This document shows positions 1-7,744 of a stretch of DNA of 40,895 nucleotides, piece by piece. The stretch spans positions 25,001 through 65,895 of the forward strand of contig JACZVC010000017.1 in NCBI GenBank assembly GCA_022572885.1, written 5' to 3'. The notes beneath the pieces are model-generated. The model saw nothing but the letters and a program-made list of their open reading frames with translations. It ran no database searches and was not told the origin of the DNA. Origin of the DNA: Pseudomonadota bacterium (GTDB taxonomy: Bacteria > Pseudomonadota > Gammaproteobacteria > Steroidobacterales > MnTg04). Numbering within the stretch: the first letter of the stretch is position 1; each line of letters starts with the position of its first letter. A program made the position numbers and the translations under genes.

Positions 1-913
1 ATGGCGACCTTTGCGGCCGCCTCTCATGGACAAAACCCGCGGACTCATACAAGTGGATGGCCGGCAACAACCGGCTGCTTGATTCAAGGTACAGGTAGGT
101 ACCGCCAAGCCGGTGGTAGCGCATAATTGATTCCTCGAGCAGGCGCCGCCCGATACCCAGGCCCTGGCTGTGTACGGTCACCGCCATTTTGCTGATCTCA
201 TAGGCGCCATTCTGCTGGTAAATCAGCGCACAGGTGCCGACGATCTCGCCCATGTAGCGTGCATAGAAAATAGCGCCACCGGGGTCCAGAATGTGTTTTT
301 GCGGATCAGACAGGATGTGCTGATCCATTTCCTCGACATAAAAATACTTTTGCAGCCACTCCGTGTTCAGTTCGAGAAACGCCGCTTTGAACTCAGGCTG
401 GAAATCGAATATTTCGACCGCGTCTGCCTTGGTCCGTTTCGCCACGGCCCGTACATCATCGACAAAGCTGTGCTCTGTCAAAACGCTTTCAAAGTTTCTG
501 AGCGCCGCGAGCAGGTCGTGCCCGGTTGCGGAAATATACTGGCTCAGGATATGCACGATCGCCGCCCAAACCGGCCTTAGCTCGCGTATCGCCGCCCGGC
601 CTTTGTCGGTCAGTGATAATTGTCGCTGCCGGCGATCGCTCTCAACGATGGTGTGCTCCAGGTAGCCTTTTCTTGCCAGGCGTTTGCTGATCTGGCTAAC
701 GGCCGAATGGCTCTGCCCGATACGATCAGCGATTTCCGTTACCGCCAGCGCTTGCTCAGCCAGTACGTGCAGGACCGGGAAAGACGCCGCATTAATATCG
801 ATGCCATTGTCCTTGTAGACCTCGTCAATACTGGCGTAGAGCCGATCGGTCACCCGCCTCAGCAAGGAGCCCAGGGTCAACTCGTTGAGTTTATCCAGTG
901 CCGGTACAGCCAT
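1..913 (-). CDS. MarR-type regulator fused to GNAT acetyltransferase (3' end cut by window)
   Basis: The frame is open from an ATG at 913 to the window edge, about 304 codons, so the C-terminus is missing. Residues about 1-145 form a MarR-type winged helix: the run VTEIADRIGQSHSAVSQISK is the recognition helix region, followed by a wing with ESDRRQRQ and LTDKGR. Residues about 160 onward are a GNAT fold: AIFYARYMGEIVGTCALIY is the central strand region and SQGLGIGRRLL is the acetyl-CoA-binding loop (Q/RxxGxG/A). Such MarR-GNAT fusions are a known family that probably couples an acetylation reaction to ligand-responsive DNA binding; the substrate is unknown. The gene lies on the same strand as tyrS, 81 bases downstream of it, with its own possible operator between them. 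Domain assignment is firm and the physiological role is unknown. Confidence 0.88.
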   Translation of the reverse strand, partial: MAVPALDKLNELTLGSLLRRVTDRLYASIDEVYKDNGIDINAASFPVLHVLAEQALAVTEIADRIGQSHSAVSQISKRLARKGYLEHTIVESDRRQRQLSLTDKGRAAIRELRPVWAAIVHILSQYISATGHDLLAALRNFESVLTEHSFVDDVRAVAKRTKADAVEIFDFQPEFKAAFLELNTEWLQKYFYVEEMDQHILSDPQKHILDPGGAIFYARYMGEIVGTCALIYQQNGAYEISKMAVTVHSQGLGIGRRLLEESIMRYHRLGGTYLYLESSSRLLPAIHLYESAGFVHERRPQRSP

Positions 914-939
914 AGAATCCAGGTTCCGTCAGTATTTAC

Positions 940-951
940 GTTAGGACTAAC
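940..951. promoter_or_regulatory. Short palindrome upstream of the marR-GNAT gene, candidate operator
   Basis: The sequence GTTAG GA CTAAC is a perfect 5-base inverted repeat with a 2-base spacer, lying 27 bases upstream of the MarR-GNAT start codon in the tyrS/marR gap. MarR-family proteins usually bind short palindromes in their own promoter, so autoregulation is a reasonable inference. I see no strong -35/-10 pair here, and a 12-base palindrome can occur by chance. Confidence 0.35.
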
Positions 952-994
952 ACATACCGACTCAAGCGGCAAACAAAAGTGGCCGTTTGCTCGC

Positions 995-2197
995 CTAGGG
1001 GGCCAAGCTGACCTTGGCAAACTTTCGTTTGCCGACCTGGATAATGTAGGTGGCGCCTGCTTTCAGCGCCAGATCGCGGTCCGTAACCTTGGCGCCGTCC
1101 ACCTGGACCGCGCCCTGCTTGAGCATACGGAACCCTTCCGAGTTGCTGGCGGTCAGCCCGGCGCCGCGCAGCACATTGGCGATGCCGAGCTCGCCATCTT
1201 CGGTCGCCAGTTCGCACTCGGTCATTTCGTCCGGTATTTCGCCGCGGCTAAACCTGGCGACAAAATCATCCCTTGCCTTTTCCGCCGCCGCGCGATCGTG
1301 AAATCGTTCTATGATTTCCATGGCAAGCTCGATCTTGATATCGCGCGGATTCCGGCCGTTGTCGGCGGCCTTCTGCAAAGCGGCTAAATCCGCGGTACTG
1401 CGAAAGCTGAGTAATTCAAAATAACGCCACATCAAATCATCGGAAACCGACATCAGCTTGCCAAACATTTCGGCGGGCGGGTCCGTTATGCCGACATAGT
1501 TACCCAGCGATTTGGACATCTTCTGGACACCATCGAGCCCCTCGAGCAAAGGCATGGTGACAACGATCTGGGGTTGCTGCCCGTACGCTTGCTGCAGTTG
1601 CCTGCCAACCAGTAAATTGAATTTCTGATCGGTGCCGCCCAGTTCGACATCGGCTTTCATCGCGATCGAGTCATAGCCTTGAACCAGCGGGTACAGGAAC
1701 TCGTGAATGGAAATGGCACGGCCGTCTTTGTAGCGTTTGCTGAAATCGTCCCTTTCCAACATCCGCGCCACCGTATGTTTACCCGCCAATTGAATCAGAT
1801 CGGCGGCCGACATTTCGCTCATCCAGGTCGAGTTAAACATGATTCTGGTCTGGTCAGGATCGAGAATCCTGAACACCTGGTCCTGATAGGTCTTCGCGTT
1901 TTCGAGAATCTCGTCCCGGCTCAATGCAGGCCGGGTCGCGTTCTTGCCGGTCGGGTCGCCAATCATTCCAGTAAAATCGCCGATCAGGAATATTACCTCG
2001 TGCCCCAACTGCTGGAACTGGCGCATCTTGTTGATCAGTACGGTGTGCCCGATGTGCAGATCGGGCGCCGTCGGATCGAACCCGGCTTTCACCCGCAGCT
2101 TGCCACCCGCTCGCAGGCGTTTCTCAAGTTCTTTCTCAACGATGACCTCATCTGCCCCTCGTTGAATGACTTCCATTTGTTCTTTGACTGAAGGCAT
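995..2197 (-). CDS. tyrS: Tyrosyl-tRNA synthetase
   Basis: Class I aminoacyl-tRNA synthetase that charges tRNA-Tyr in the cytoplasm. The protein is 400 residues. HIGH is at residues 48-51 (in DLHIGHTV), KMSKS at 226-230, and a C-terminal S4 RNA-binding domain ends the protein ([17 protein letters not shown]). The opening [19 protein letters not shown] matches the usual start of the roughly 400-residue TyrS subgroup, so I chose the ATG at 2197. A longer reading from TTG at 2269 adds 24 low-complexity residues and crosses a strong hairpin, so it is unlikely. No Shine-Dalgarno is visible before 2197, and an exact TATAAT sits six bases upstream, which suggests a leaderless transcript. The gene is divergent from the M23 peptidase gene, the arrangement I recall in Pseudomonas. 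Confidence 0.95.
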   Translation of the reverse strand: MPSVKEQMEVIQRGADEVIVEKELEKRLRAGGKLRVKAGFDPTAPDLHIGHTVLINKMRQFQQLGHEVIFLIGDFTGMIGDPTGKNATRPALSRDEILENAKTYQDQVFRILDPDQTRIMFNSTWMSEMSAADLIQLAGKHTVARMLERDDFSKRYKDGRAISIHEFLYPLVQGYDSIAMKADVELGGTDQKFNLLVGRQLQQAYGQQPQIVVTMPLLEGLDGVQKMSKSLGNYVGITDPPAEMFGKLMSVSDDLMWRYFELLSFRSTADLAALQKAADNGRNPRDIKIELAMEIIERFHDRAAAEKARDDFVARFSRGEIPDEMTECELATEDGELGIANVLRGAGLTASNSEGFRMLKQGAVQVDGAKVTDRDLALKAGATYIIQVGKRKFAKVSLAP

Positions 2198-2203
2198 CAG
2201 GCG

Positions 2204-2209
2204 ATTATA
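2204..2209 (-). promoter_or_regulatory. Exact -10 TATAAT abutting the tyrS start codon
   Basis: On the minus strand TATAAT ends six bases before the chosen tyrS ATG, so transcription would begin at or near the A of the start codon. A weak -35 (GTGCAA, 3 of 6) lies exactly 17 bases further upstream, inside the hairpin at 2211-2236. With no ribosome-binding site visible, this fits a leaderless mRNA. The alternative is that the match is fortuitous and the real promoter is elsewhere. Confidence 0.4.
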
Positions 2210-2210
2210 G

Positions 2211-2249
2211 GGCTGGTGCAACCCAGTTGCACCGCCTGTCTTTTTTTTT
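2211..2249 (+). terminator. Hairpin followed by nine T residues in the tyrS/mepM divergent gap
   Basis: Arms GGTGCAAC (2215-2222) and GTTGCACC (2226-2233) pair perfectly around CCA. The stem is extended by GGC (2211-2213) with GCC (2234-2236) across a one-base bulge. After TGTC comes T9 at 2241-2249. On the plus strand this has the form of an intrinsic terminator, although no plus-strand gene ends upstream. It could stop antisense transcription through tyrS or attenuate the downstream M23 peptidase transcript. On the minus strand the same arms surround the tyrS promoter region. Confidence 0.5.
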
Positions 2250-2291
2250 GCCGGACTGGCAGCCGGCAAAGCCGCCGCTGGATGAATTTTG

Positions 2292-3809
2292 ATGAATTTG
2301 ACGCTTCTCGAAAGTCCCGTTAGTGTTAGCCGCAGCGAACATCCGGGGCCACAAGTGGACCGAATACCCAGCCAGTTAAGGCACGACTACAAATTTGTCT
2401 CCCCCGCGTCAGGTGTTTCTTTTCGGCTGCTCTGGTTTGCCACCGGTCTCGCTGTGTCGATCGGTGTTGCAATGATGCTTTTCGCTCCTGCCGAAACAGA
2501 ACCAGCCGATATTTCTGAATCGCTGACCCGCATCGTCGCAAATCGATCCGGCGACCACGTCCTGACCCTGCCCCTGTTGCTTCCCGCTGCCGGCCCCGCT
2601 GTTTCGACTTATGAGAATGACCAGCGGCTCACTGTGGCAGCCATCCTCCACAAAGACTTCCCATTGGTGAGCAACCCGGAAACAGGCACCCGAATCAGCG
2701 CTACCGGCGAAAAGCTGACCCTGACGGTCAAAAGCGGAGACACGCTGGATGGGTTATTTGGCAGGCACAATCTCAGGCGGGCCGATCTGATGGCATTGCT
2801 CGATCTGTCTGCGGCGAGATCGATGTTGCGCGACATCAAACCCGGTGATCGATTCGAAGTTACGCATAACAATGGCGATCTGCAGAGCCTCGAGCGCAGG
2901 GTTAATGAAACCACCACGGTTCGCGTAGTCCGCGATGAACAGGGATTCGCACTGCAGAAGATCGACCACCCGATCGAAAACAGGCTCGCCTATCGTCACG
3001 GAACAATAGACAGTTCACTTTTTGAAGCGGGTAAGCAGGCCAACGTTGCCGACAAGGTAATCATGAATCTGGCAGGCATATTTGCGTGGGACATCGATTT
3101 CGTTCTCGATATCCGGCGGGGAGACCGCTTTGTCGTCATCTATGAGGAAATCTGGCAGGAAGGCGAGTTCCTGCGCGATGGCGAAATCCAGGCTGCAGAG
3201 TTCATTAATAACGGCGATTCATATCGCGCGCTCCGCTACGTGGACAGTTCGGGAAAGGCTGATTACTACACACCCGATGGCCACTCGGTGCGCAAAGCCT
3301 TTATCCGGGCGCCGGTTGATTTTTCACGGGTCAGCTCGAGATTCAATCCCAGGCGCCGTCACCCGATACTAAATGTGGTACGGGCACACAAGGGCGTGGA
3401 TTATGCCGCGCCCAGCGGAACCCGGGTCAAGGCTGCGGGTGATGGTAAAGTCATTCACCGAGGCAAAAAAGGCGGTTATGGCAACACCATTATCTTGCAG
3501 CACGGTGGCAACATCACGACCCTTTATGGACATCTGTCCAGATTCGCGAGACAGGCCAGAATTGGCCGCCGCGTGAAGCAAGGCCAGGTAATCGGCTATG
3601 TCGGCAAAACAGGCCTCGCGACTGCACCGCACCTGCACTATGAATATCGATTGAATGGCGTACACCGAAATCCTCGTACGGTTTCCTTGCCAAAGGCGGC
3701 GCCGATTGCCGAAGACCAGCACGACGCTTTTTTTCAGCAGACTGGCGGGCTGCTGGCGCAACTGGATACAGTCAGGCGATCACAGGTCGCTATCGCGGCC
3801 GTTCCCTGA
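2292..3809 (+). CDS. mepM: M23-family peptidoglycan endopeptidase (MepM/OapA-like)
   Basis: A 505-residue inner-membrane-anchored zinc metallopeptidase expected to cut peptidoglycan cross-links in the periplasm. One membrane segment lies at about residues 37-58 ([20 protein letters not shown]). A LysM/OapA-like domain follows ([18 protein letters not shown], then IKPGDRFEV), then a connecting domain, then the lysostaphin-type M23 domain. The zinc-site motifs are intact: His366-x3-Asp370 in HKGVDYAAP and His447-Leu-His449 in HLHYEY. The ATG at 2292 was chosen; an in-frame TTG lies just before it. It is followed after 7 bases by anmK, so the two are probably co-transcribed. The symbol follows the E. 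coli family member and the exact substrate bond is inferred. Confidence 0.9.
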   Translation: MNLTLLESPVSVSRSEHPGPQVDRIPSQLRHDYKFVSPASGVSFRLLWFATGLAVSIGVAMMLFAPAETEPADISESLTRIVANRSGDHVLTLPLLLPAAGPAVSTYENDQRLTVAAILHKDFPLVSNPETGTRISATGEKLTLTVKSGDTLDGLFGRHNLRRADLMALLDLSAARSMLRDIKPGDRFEVTHNNGDLQSLERRVNETTTVRVVRDEQGFALQKIDHPIENRLAYRHGTIDSSLFEAGKQANVADKVIMNLAGIFAWDIDFVLDIRRGDRFVVIYEEIWQEGEFLRDGEIQAAEFINNGDSYRALRYVDSSGKADYYTPDGHSVRKAFIRAPVDFSRVSSRFNPRRRHPILNVVRAHKGVDYAAPSGTRVKAAGDGKVIHRGKKGGYGNTIILQHGGNITTLYGHLSRFARQARIGRRVKQGQVIGYVGKTGLATAPHLHYEYRLNGVHRNPRTVSLPKAAPIAEDQHDAFFQQTGGLLAQLDTVRRSQVAIAAVP

Positions 3810-3816
3810 GCCACAG

Positions 3817-4926
3817 ATGGGTTCCAGCCTTTATATCGGTTTGCTGTCGGGTACCAGCCTCGATGCGATAGACGCCGCGCTGCTTTCTTTCGATAACGAG
3901 CTGCCAACATTAATCAGCACGGAAAGCCATGAGCTGCCGGCGAACCTTCGAAAAGAGCTGCTCCGCTTATTCGAGTACCCGGACCAGGCTGACCTCAGAG
4001 TACTCGGCAAACTCGACCGGGAACTGGGAGAATGCTTTGCCAGTACTGCCACCCGGCTGATCACGAAAGCGGCCATCGATGCCAGCGCCGTGGTCGCGAT
4101 CGGCAGTCATGGACAGACACTGTGGCACCAGCCAGGCGAAAACGGGTTCACCTGGCAAATGGGCGATCCAAACATCATCGCCGCGAAAACCGGGATCAAA
4201 ACAGTGGCTGATTTCAGGCGCATGGATATCGCGCTCGGTGGCCAGGGAGCGCCGCTGGCCCCGGCCTTTCACCGGGTTGTTTTCGCCAGCGCCGATGAAT
4301 ACCGGGTTGTGGTCAACATCGGTGGTATATCCAACCTGACGCTGTTACCAACCGAGGAGACGGTCCATGGCTTTGATGCGGGCCCGGGTAACGTATTGAT
4401 GGATGCCTGGTGCAGGCGTCATCGGGATCAAAAATTCGACTGTGACGGCGAATGGGCCACCAGTGGGACGGTTATCCAGGAACTGCTGGATTCCATGCTC
4501 GCGCATGACTTCTTTGCGAAGTCTCCGCCGAAAAGCACGGGCCGCGAGACGTTCCACCTGGCCTGGGTCGACGGGCTGATCAGCAAGCTGGAGCAATCGC
4601 CGCGCCTGCAGGATGTACAGGCGACGCTGGCGGAATTGACCGCGAGCGCTATCGGCAATGCGGTTCGCGACCATGCGGCGGACAGTACACGGGTTTTGAT
4701 CTGCGGCGGAGGCGGCAAAAACCTCCACTTGATGAAAAGATTACGGGCGCATCTGCAAGGACGTAGCGTATCGACGACTGCGGAATACGGCCTGAATCCG
4801 GGTTGGGTCGAGGCGGCCGTCTTCGCCTGGCTGGCCAAGGAAACCATCGCGGGAAGGCCGATAGATCTGCCTGCGATCACCGGTTCGAGCAAGGCCGCGA
4901 TACTGGGTGGTATTTATTCGGTCTAG
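3817..4926 (+). CDS. anmK: Anhydro-N-acetylmuramic acid kinase
   Basis: Cytoplasmic enzyme that hydrolyses the anhydro ring and phosphorylates 1,6-anhydro-MurNAc to MurNAc-6-phosphate in peptidoglycan recycling. The 369 residues equal the length I recall for the E. coli enzyme. Recognisable motifs are GLLSGTSLDAIDAALLSF near the N-terminus, IGSHGQTLWHQP, VNIGGISNLT, GFDAGPGNVLMDAW and ICGGGGKN, an ASKHA-type nucleotide-binding layout. The ATG at 3817 begins exactly at the conserved N-terminus, and a longer open frame upstream overlaps the M23 gene and is rejected. It is coupled to the M23 peptidase gene, and AmpD, which also acts on anhydromuropeptides, is encoded at 28152-28727. Confidence 0.95.
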   Translation: MGSSLYIGLLSGTSLDAIDAALLSFDNELPTLISTESHELPANLRKELLRLFEYPDQADLRVLGKLDRELGECFASTATRLITKAAIDASAVVAIGSHGQTLWHQPGENGFTWQMGDPNIIAAKTGIKTVADFRRMDIALGGQGAPLAPAFHRVVFASADEYRVVVNIGGISNLTLLPTEETVHGFDAGPGNVLMDAWCRRHRDQKFDCDGEWATSGTVIQELLDSMLAHDFFAKSPPKSTGRETFHLAWVDGLISKLEQSPRLQDVQATLAELTASAIGNAVRDHAADSTRVLICGGGGKNLHLMKRLRAHLQGRSVSTTAEYGLNPGWVEAAVFAWLAKETIAGRPIDLPAITGSSKAAILGGIYSV

Positions 4927-4937
4927 CCGCCTGTCTG

Positions 4938-5279
4938 TCAGACCGAAAAGGATGAGCCGCAACCACAGGTGCTGCTCGCATTGGGATTTCTGATTACGAA
5001 CTGTGCGCCTTGGAGATCCTCGTTGTAATCGATTTCGGCGCCAGCCAGATACTGAACGCTCAATGGATCTATCAGCAAGGTTACACCGCAGTTTTCTATC
5101 CTGGTGTCGCCGTCTTCCACGGTCTCGTCAAAAGTAAAGCCGTATTGAAAACCCGAACAGCCGCCGCCGGCCACATAGACGCGAAGTTTCAGATCCGGGT
5201 TGTCCTCTTCACGGATCAGCTCCCCGACCTTCATGGCGGCCGAGTCTGTAAATATCAATACCGCTGTTTCTGCTGTCAT
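4938..5279 (-). CDS. erpA: Iron-sulfur cluster insertion protein ErpA
   Basis: A-type iron-sulfur carrier of 113 residues that transfers clusters to apo-proteins such as the isoprenoid enzymes IspG and IspH. The three cluster cysteines of the family are present: Cys41 in [12 protein letters not shown] and Cys105 and Cys107 in TCGCGSSF. The N-terminus ([15 protein letters not shown]) and the invariant YLAGAEIDY segment fit ErpA better than IscA. It ends 11 bases from the end of anmK, which converges on it. It lies downstream of the bactofilin gene but has its own promoter-like sequence at 5306-5334, so it may be expressed independently. Confidence 0.94.
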   Translation of the reverse strand: MTAETAVLIFTDSAAMKVGELIREEDNPDLKLRVYVAGGGCSGFQYGFTFDETVEDGDTRIENCGVTLLIDPLSVQYLAGAEIDYNEDLQGAQFVIRNPNASSTCGCGSSFSV

Positions 5280-5305
5280 CTCAATACCACAGTCTGTACA
5301 GGTTC

Positions 5306-5334
5306 TTTATAGGCCTCCGATGCCCGTTTTTCAA
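5306..5334 (-). promoter_or_regulatory. Sigma-70-like promoter for erpA
   Basis: On the minus strand TTGAAA (5 of 6 to the -35 consensus), a 17-base spacer and TATAAA (5 of 6 to the -10 consensus) lie 26 bases upstream of the erpA start. The -35 overlaps the bactofilin stop codon. An inverted repeat (GATGCC with GGCATC, 5319-5342) spans the spacer and could be a weak 3' hairpin of the bactofilin transcript or an operator. Confidence 0.6.
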
Positions 5335-5735
5335 GAGGCATCGCTGACCTTCTTCTGATACGCCAGCAAAGGCGTGGTCGTGCCCGGCCGGTGGATCAGC
5401 TTACCATTGACCTCGGCGCCAATCGACATTTCTATCAGATTGTAATACACGTTGCCGTTAACCTTCGCATTCGGCCCGAGCACGATGCGATTCCCTGCAA
5501 CCACGTCACCAATAATCGTTCCGTTTAGCACGATTTCCGGCGCGCTGACGGTTCCTTCAATAACCCCGCGTTCGCTGATGCTGACTATCGATATCGTTTC
5601 GGCGGCCGCCTTTACGTTGCCTTTGATATAACCATCGACATGAAAGCCGCCGCCGAACCTTATATCGCCCTCAACGCGGCTGTTGCAACCGATCAGCGTA
5701 TCGATTGAAGGGTTTTTCTTTTTACGACCAAACAT
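5331..5735 (-). CDS. Bactofilin (polymer-forming cytoskeletal protein)
   Basis: A 134-residue bactofilin-domain protein. The basic N-terminus MFGRKKKNPSI is followed by a right-handed beta-helix recognisable from its repeating short strands and turns (VEGDIRFGGGFHVDGYIKG, VIEGTVSAPEIVLNGTI, IIGDVVAGNRIVLG). Bactofilins polymerise without nucleotide and scaffold cell-wall enzymes or polar complexes at the membrane. A good ribosome-binding site, GGGGGA, precedes the ATG. The gene lies 26 bases downstream of the coiled-coil membrane protein gene and 51 bases upstream of erpA. Its proximity to an M23 endopeptidase and anmK suggests a cell-wall job here, which is inference. Confidence 0.92.
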   Translation of the reverse strand: MFGRKKKNPSIDTLIGCNSRVEGDIRFGGGFHVDGYIKGNVKAAAETISIVSISERGVIEGTVSAPEIVLNGTIIGDVVAGNRIVLGPNAKVNGNVYYNLIEMSIGAEVNGKLIHRPGTTTPLLAYQKKVSDAS

Positions 5736-5761
5736 TGATTCCCCCGAACATCGTAAAAGTA

Positions 5762-6502
5762 TTAACCGTTCTGCGGTTGCCAGTCAAAAGACTGACGCAC
5801 GGCTCGCGACGGCCGCCGGCTTGGCACCGGCACCACGTTAATCCGTTCCGCGACAAATCCTTCCGGTAAGACCAGTTCTCGCTCGAACTCCTGGAAATAC
5901 CTGAACGAAAATTCTATGGGCTCAAACTGCTCGCCCGGCCGGCCCAGTTGCGACAAATCGAGAGTCACGGATTTTCCGTCCTGGACGCCATCGACAGATA
6001 TTCGAACCCGGCCGGAAACGATGCGGCTGTGATTAACCGCCTGCATCAGGACCAGGTGCAAGCGGAAATATTTTTCCTCGGCAAGCTGCAGCAGACTCAT
6101 CTCCTGTATCTGCAGCCCTTCCGCCTGCGATTCGGGTGCCATGATGCCGCGATAGAAATTCAGGTCTTTCTGCCGGTCGGCAAGTTCTTGCTGAAGTTCC
6201 AGGAGTCTTTCCTCGACCTGCGAATACGCCTCTTTGTCGATTCGGTGCGATGCGTCCAGCACGGCCACTTTCTGCCTCAGCCCATCGGAAGTAACACCCA
6301 GGTCAGCGATCTGTTGTCGCAGACCACTCTCCGTCTCCACCGCCTCAAGAACAAAAAATCCGGCCTGCATTCGCCCGTATTCGAAACTGAGCCAGATTGC
6401 CCCGAACAACATGAGCAGCGCGATCGCCCAGTTGAGGCGCGACCGAAGGGGTGAATAATTTTTCACGATCAAACGTGATTTACCCACCGCCGGTTCCTCC
6501 AT
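5762..6502 (-). CDS. Coiled-coil inner-membrane protein, DUF6776-like
   Basis: A 246-residue protein of no established function. A short basic cytoplasmic N-terminus is followed by one membrane segment at about residues 23-45 (LNWAIALLMLFGAIWLSFEY). Residues about 55-120 are strongly coiled-coil (LRQQIADLGVTSDGLRQKVA, then VEERLLELQQELADRQKDL). A globular beta-rich periplasmic part follows, with FYRGIMAPESQAEGLQIQ at its start. The C-terminus is basic and proline-rich (VPVPSRRPSRAVRQ). From memory it matches the family now called DUF6776 that accompanies bactofilin and erpA in gammaproteobacteria. Close linkage to the bactofilin gene (26 bases) suggests the two products cooperate, perhaps as a membrane partner of the filament. 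Confidence 0.75.
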   Translation of the reverse strand: MEEPAVGKSRLIVKNYSPLRSRLNWAIALLMLFGAIWLSFEYGRMQAGFFVLEAVETESGLRQQIADLGVTSDGLRQKVAVLDASHRIDKEAYSQVEERLLELQQELADRQKDLNFYRGIMAPESQAEGLQIQEMSLLQLAEEKYFRLHLVLMQAVNHSRIVSGRVRISVDGVQDGKSVTLDLSQLGRPGEQFEPIEFSFRYFQEFERELVLPEGFVAERINVVPVPSRRPSRAVRQSFDWQPQNG

Positions 6503-6556
6503 CGCAGCGCCGCAGTTCGTCCTGGTGGCGCCGCGACAATAAGGTATTTACTCTTA

Positions 6557-6583
6557 TTGCTCAAGCAACGTTCACAGTACAAT
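6557..6583 (+). promoter_or_regulatory. Possible promoter for hemJ
   Basis: TTGCTC at 6557-6562 and TACAAT at 6578-6583 resemble -35 and -10 elements but are only 15 bases apart; using AATAAT at 6581 the spacer becomes 18. The elements lie about 35-60 bases upstream of the hemJ start in the gap shared with the divergent DUF6776 gene. Moderate match only. Confidence 0.3.
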
Positions 6584-6620
6584 AATGGCCATCGCTAAAG
6601 TCTGAGACAGGGGAAGTATG

Positions 6621-7037
6621 ATGATCTGGGTCAAAGCGATGCACGTGATCTTCATGGTTACCTGGTTTGCCGGCCTTTTCTACCAGGCCAGGCTCTATAT
6701 CTATCACTTGCAGGCAACCGACGAAGAAGGCCACCAGCGCTTCATCGTCATGGAGCGGCGATTGTTTATCCTCATGACGATCGGCGGCGCGCTGACTTTT
6801 ATCTTCGGATTCTGGCTGCTTGCCTTGCAACCGCTTTACCTCGAGATGCCCTGGGTACAGATCAAGCTGGCACTGGTCGCCGGCCTGGTGCTTTACCAGT
6901 GGTATCTTTGGAAAATTCACTGCGACCTGGCACAGAAAAAATGCAAGCACAGCGAACGGTGGCTCAGGGTCTTCAACGAGGTGCCGGCGATCGGCTTGAT
7001 TCTTATTATTATCCTCGCGGTCGTTCGTCCGTTTTAG
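6621..7037 (+). CDS. hemJ: Protoporphyrinogen IX oxidase HemJ
   Basis: A 138-residue integral membrane protein with four predicted helices, of the HemJ family (formerly UPF0093). It converts protoporphyrinogen IX to protoporphyrin IX in heme synthesis. The opening IWVKAMHVIFMVTWFAGLFY contains the family's conserved early histidine (His8), and WVQIKLALV carries the conserved lysine. There are two tandem ATGs at 6618 and 6621. The second is chosen because it leaves a six-base gap after the GGGGA ribosome-binding site and matches the usual N-terminus. It is divergent from the DUF6776-bactofilin genes and convergent with rppH, 9 bases away. Confidence 0.88.
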   Translation: MIWVKAMHVIFMVTWFAGLFYQARLYIYHLQATDEEGHQRFIVMERRLFILMTIGGALTFIFGFWLLALQPLYLEMPWVQIKLALVAGLVLYQWYLWKIHCDLAQKKCKHSERWLRVFNEVPAIGLILIIILAVVRPF

Positions 7038-7046
7038 CCGGACGAT

Positions 7047-7601
7047 TCATGAATAGTCCGGGCCGGCAGCGGACGCCCGCAGAGTTTCTTCGATCCACTC
7101 CGGTTGCCGGGGAAGCTTGTCCTTCCCCAGAAATTGTCCGAGTTCGGTCAGCGCCTGCGCATACACCCGCCGCTTGAAAAAAATCACTTCACGGACCGGC
7201 TGCCAGTAATCGACCCACCGCCAGCGATCAAATTCCGGCTGAGCCGTAGAATCGAAACGCAATCGCGTGCTGGTATTCGACAGCCTCAGCAAATACCATT
7301 TTTGTTTCTGGCCTACGCACAGAGGCAGACTCTGGCTACGCTGATATTTTTTTGGTAACTGGTAGCGCAACCACCCTTGCGTACAACCGAGGATACTCAC
7401 GTCCTTGTCGGTCAGGCCGACTTCCTCATGGAGTTCCCGGAACAGGGCCTGTTCAGCGGACTCCCCGGTCAAAATGCCGCCTTGCGGAAACTGCCAGCCT
7501 TTTTGACGCACGCGGCCACCGAGAAATACCTGACCGTCATCGCGACTGATTACAATTCCTACGTTGGCCCTGAATCCTTCCGAATCTATGTAATCCTTCA
7601 T
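7047..7601 (-). CDS. rppH: RNA pyrophosphohydrolase RppH
   Basis: A 184-residue Nudix hydrolase that removes pyrophosphate from the 5' end of mRNAs and so triggers RNase E-dependent decay. The Nudix box is complete: GGILTGESAEQALFRELHEE followed by VGL. The opening IDSEGFRANVGIVI and the WQFPQGGI segment are typical of RppH. The ATG at 7601 places the conserved IDSEGFRANVG near the N-terminus; an upstream in-frame start at 7676 would add 25 unconserved residues. Divergent from btuC. Confidence 0.92.
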   Translation of the reverse strand: MKDYIDSEGFRANVGIVISRDDGQVFLGGRVRQKGWQFPQGGILTGESAEQALFRELHEEVGLTDKDVSILGCTQGWLRYQLPKKYQRSQSLPLCVGQKQKWYLLRLSNTSTRLRFDSTAQPEFDRWRWVDYWQPVREVIFFKRRVYAQALTELGQFLGKDKLPRQPEWIEETLRASAAGPDYS

Positions 7602-7744
7602 ATACCCATTGAAGACAAAACTGAAACTGCTGCGATTGTTCCACATGGCGGCGTCCATAACTAGCAGCTTGTTCACCTGCGCCGCGTTGTTTAGGCTTAG
7701 CCTGTATTTTTTACCAAGACGGCAGCCGCCCCGGAGATTCGCAT

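Noticed and set aside
969-990. GCAAAC/GTTTGC inverted repeat after tyrS as a terminator
   Set aside because: The 10-base loop and lack of a U-run on the minus strand make it too weak to call.
620-1387. Long plus-strand open frame over the MarR-GNAT start and the tyrS end
   Set aside because: It runs antisense to two well-conserved genes and has no recognisable protein features; it is a shadow frame of GC-rich coding DNA.
2198-2269. N-terminal extension of TyrS from a TTG codon
   Set aside because: The added residues are low-complexity, cross the hairpin and A-run, and are absent from the usual TyrS N-terminus. No ribosome-binding site precedes the TTG.
4919-4945. CGGTCT/AGACCG inverted repeat between anmK and erpA as a bidirectional terminator
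   Set aside because: Six-pair stem with a 15-base loop and no T-run on either strand; it overlaps the anmK stop and erpA end.
7693-7703. AGGCT-T-AGCCT palindrome followed by a T-rich run upstream of btuC
   Set aside because: The one-base loop cannot form a stable hairpin of more than four pairs; no B12-element blocks are present here either.
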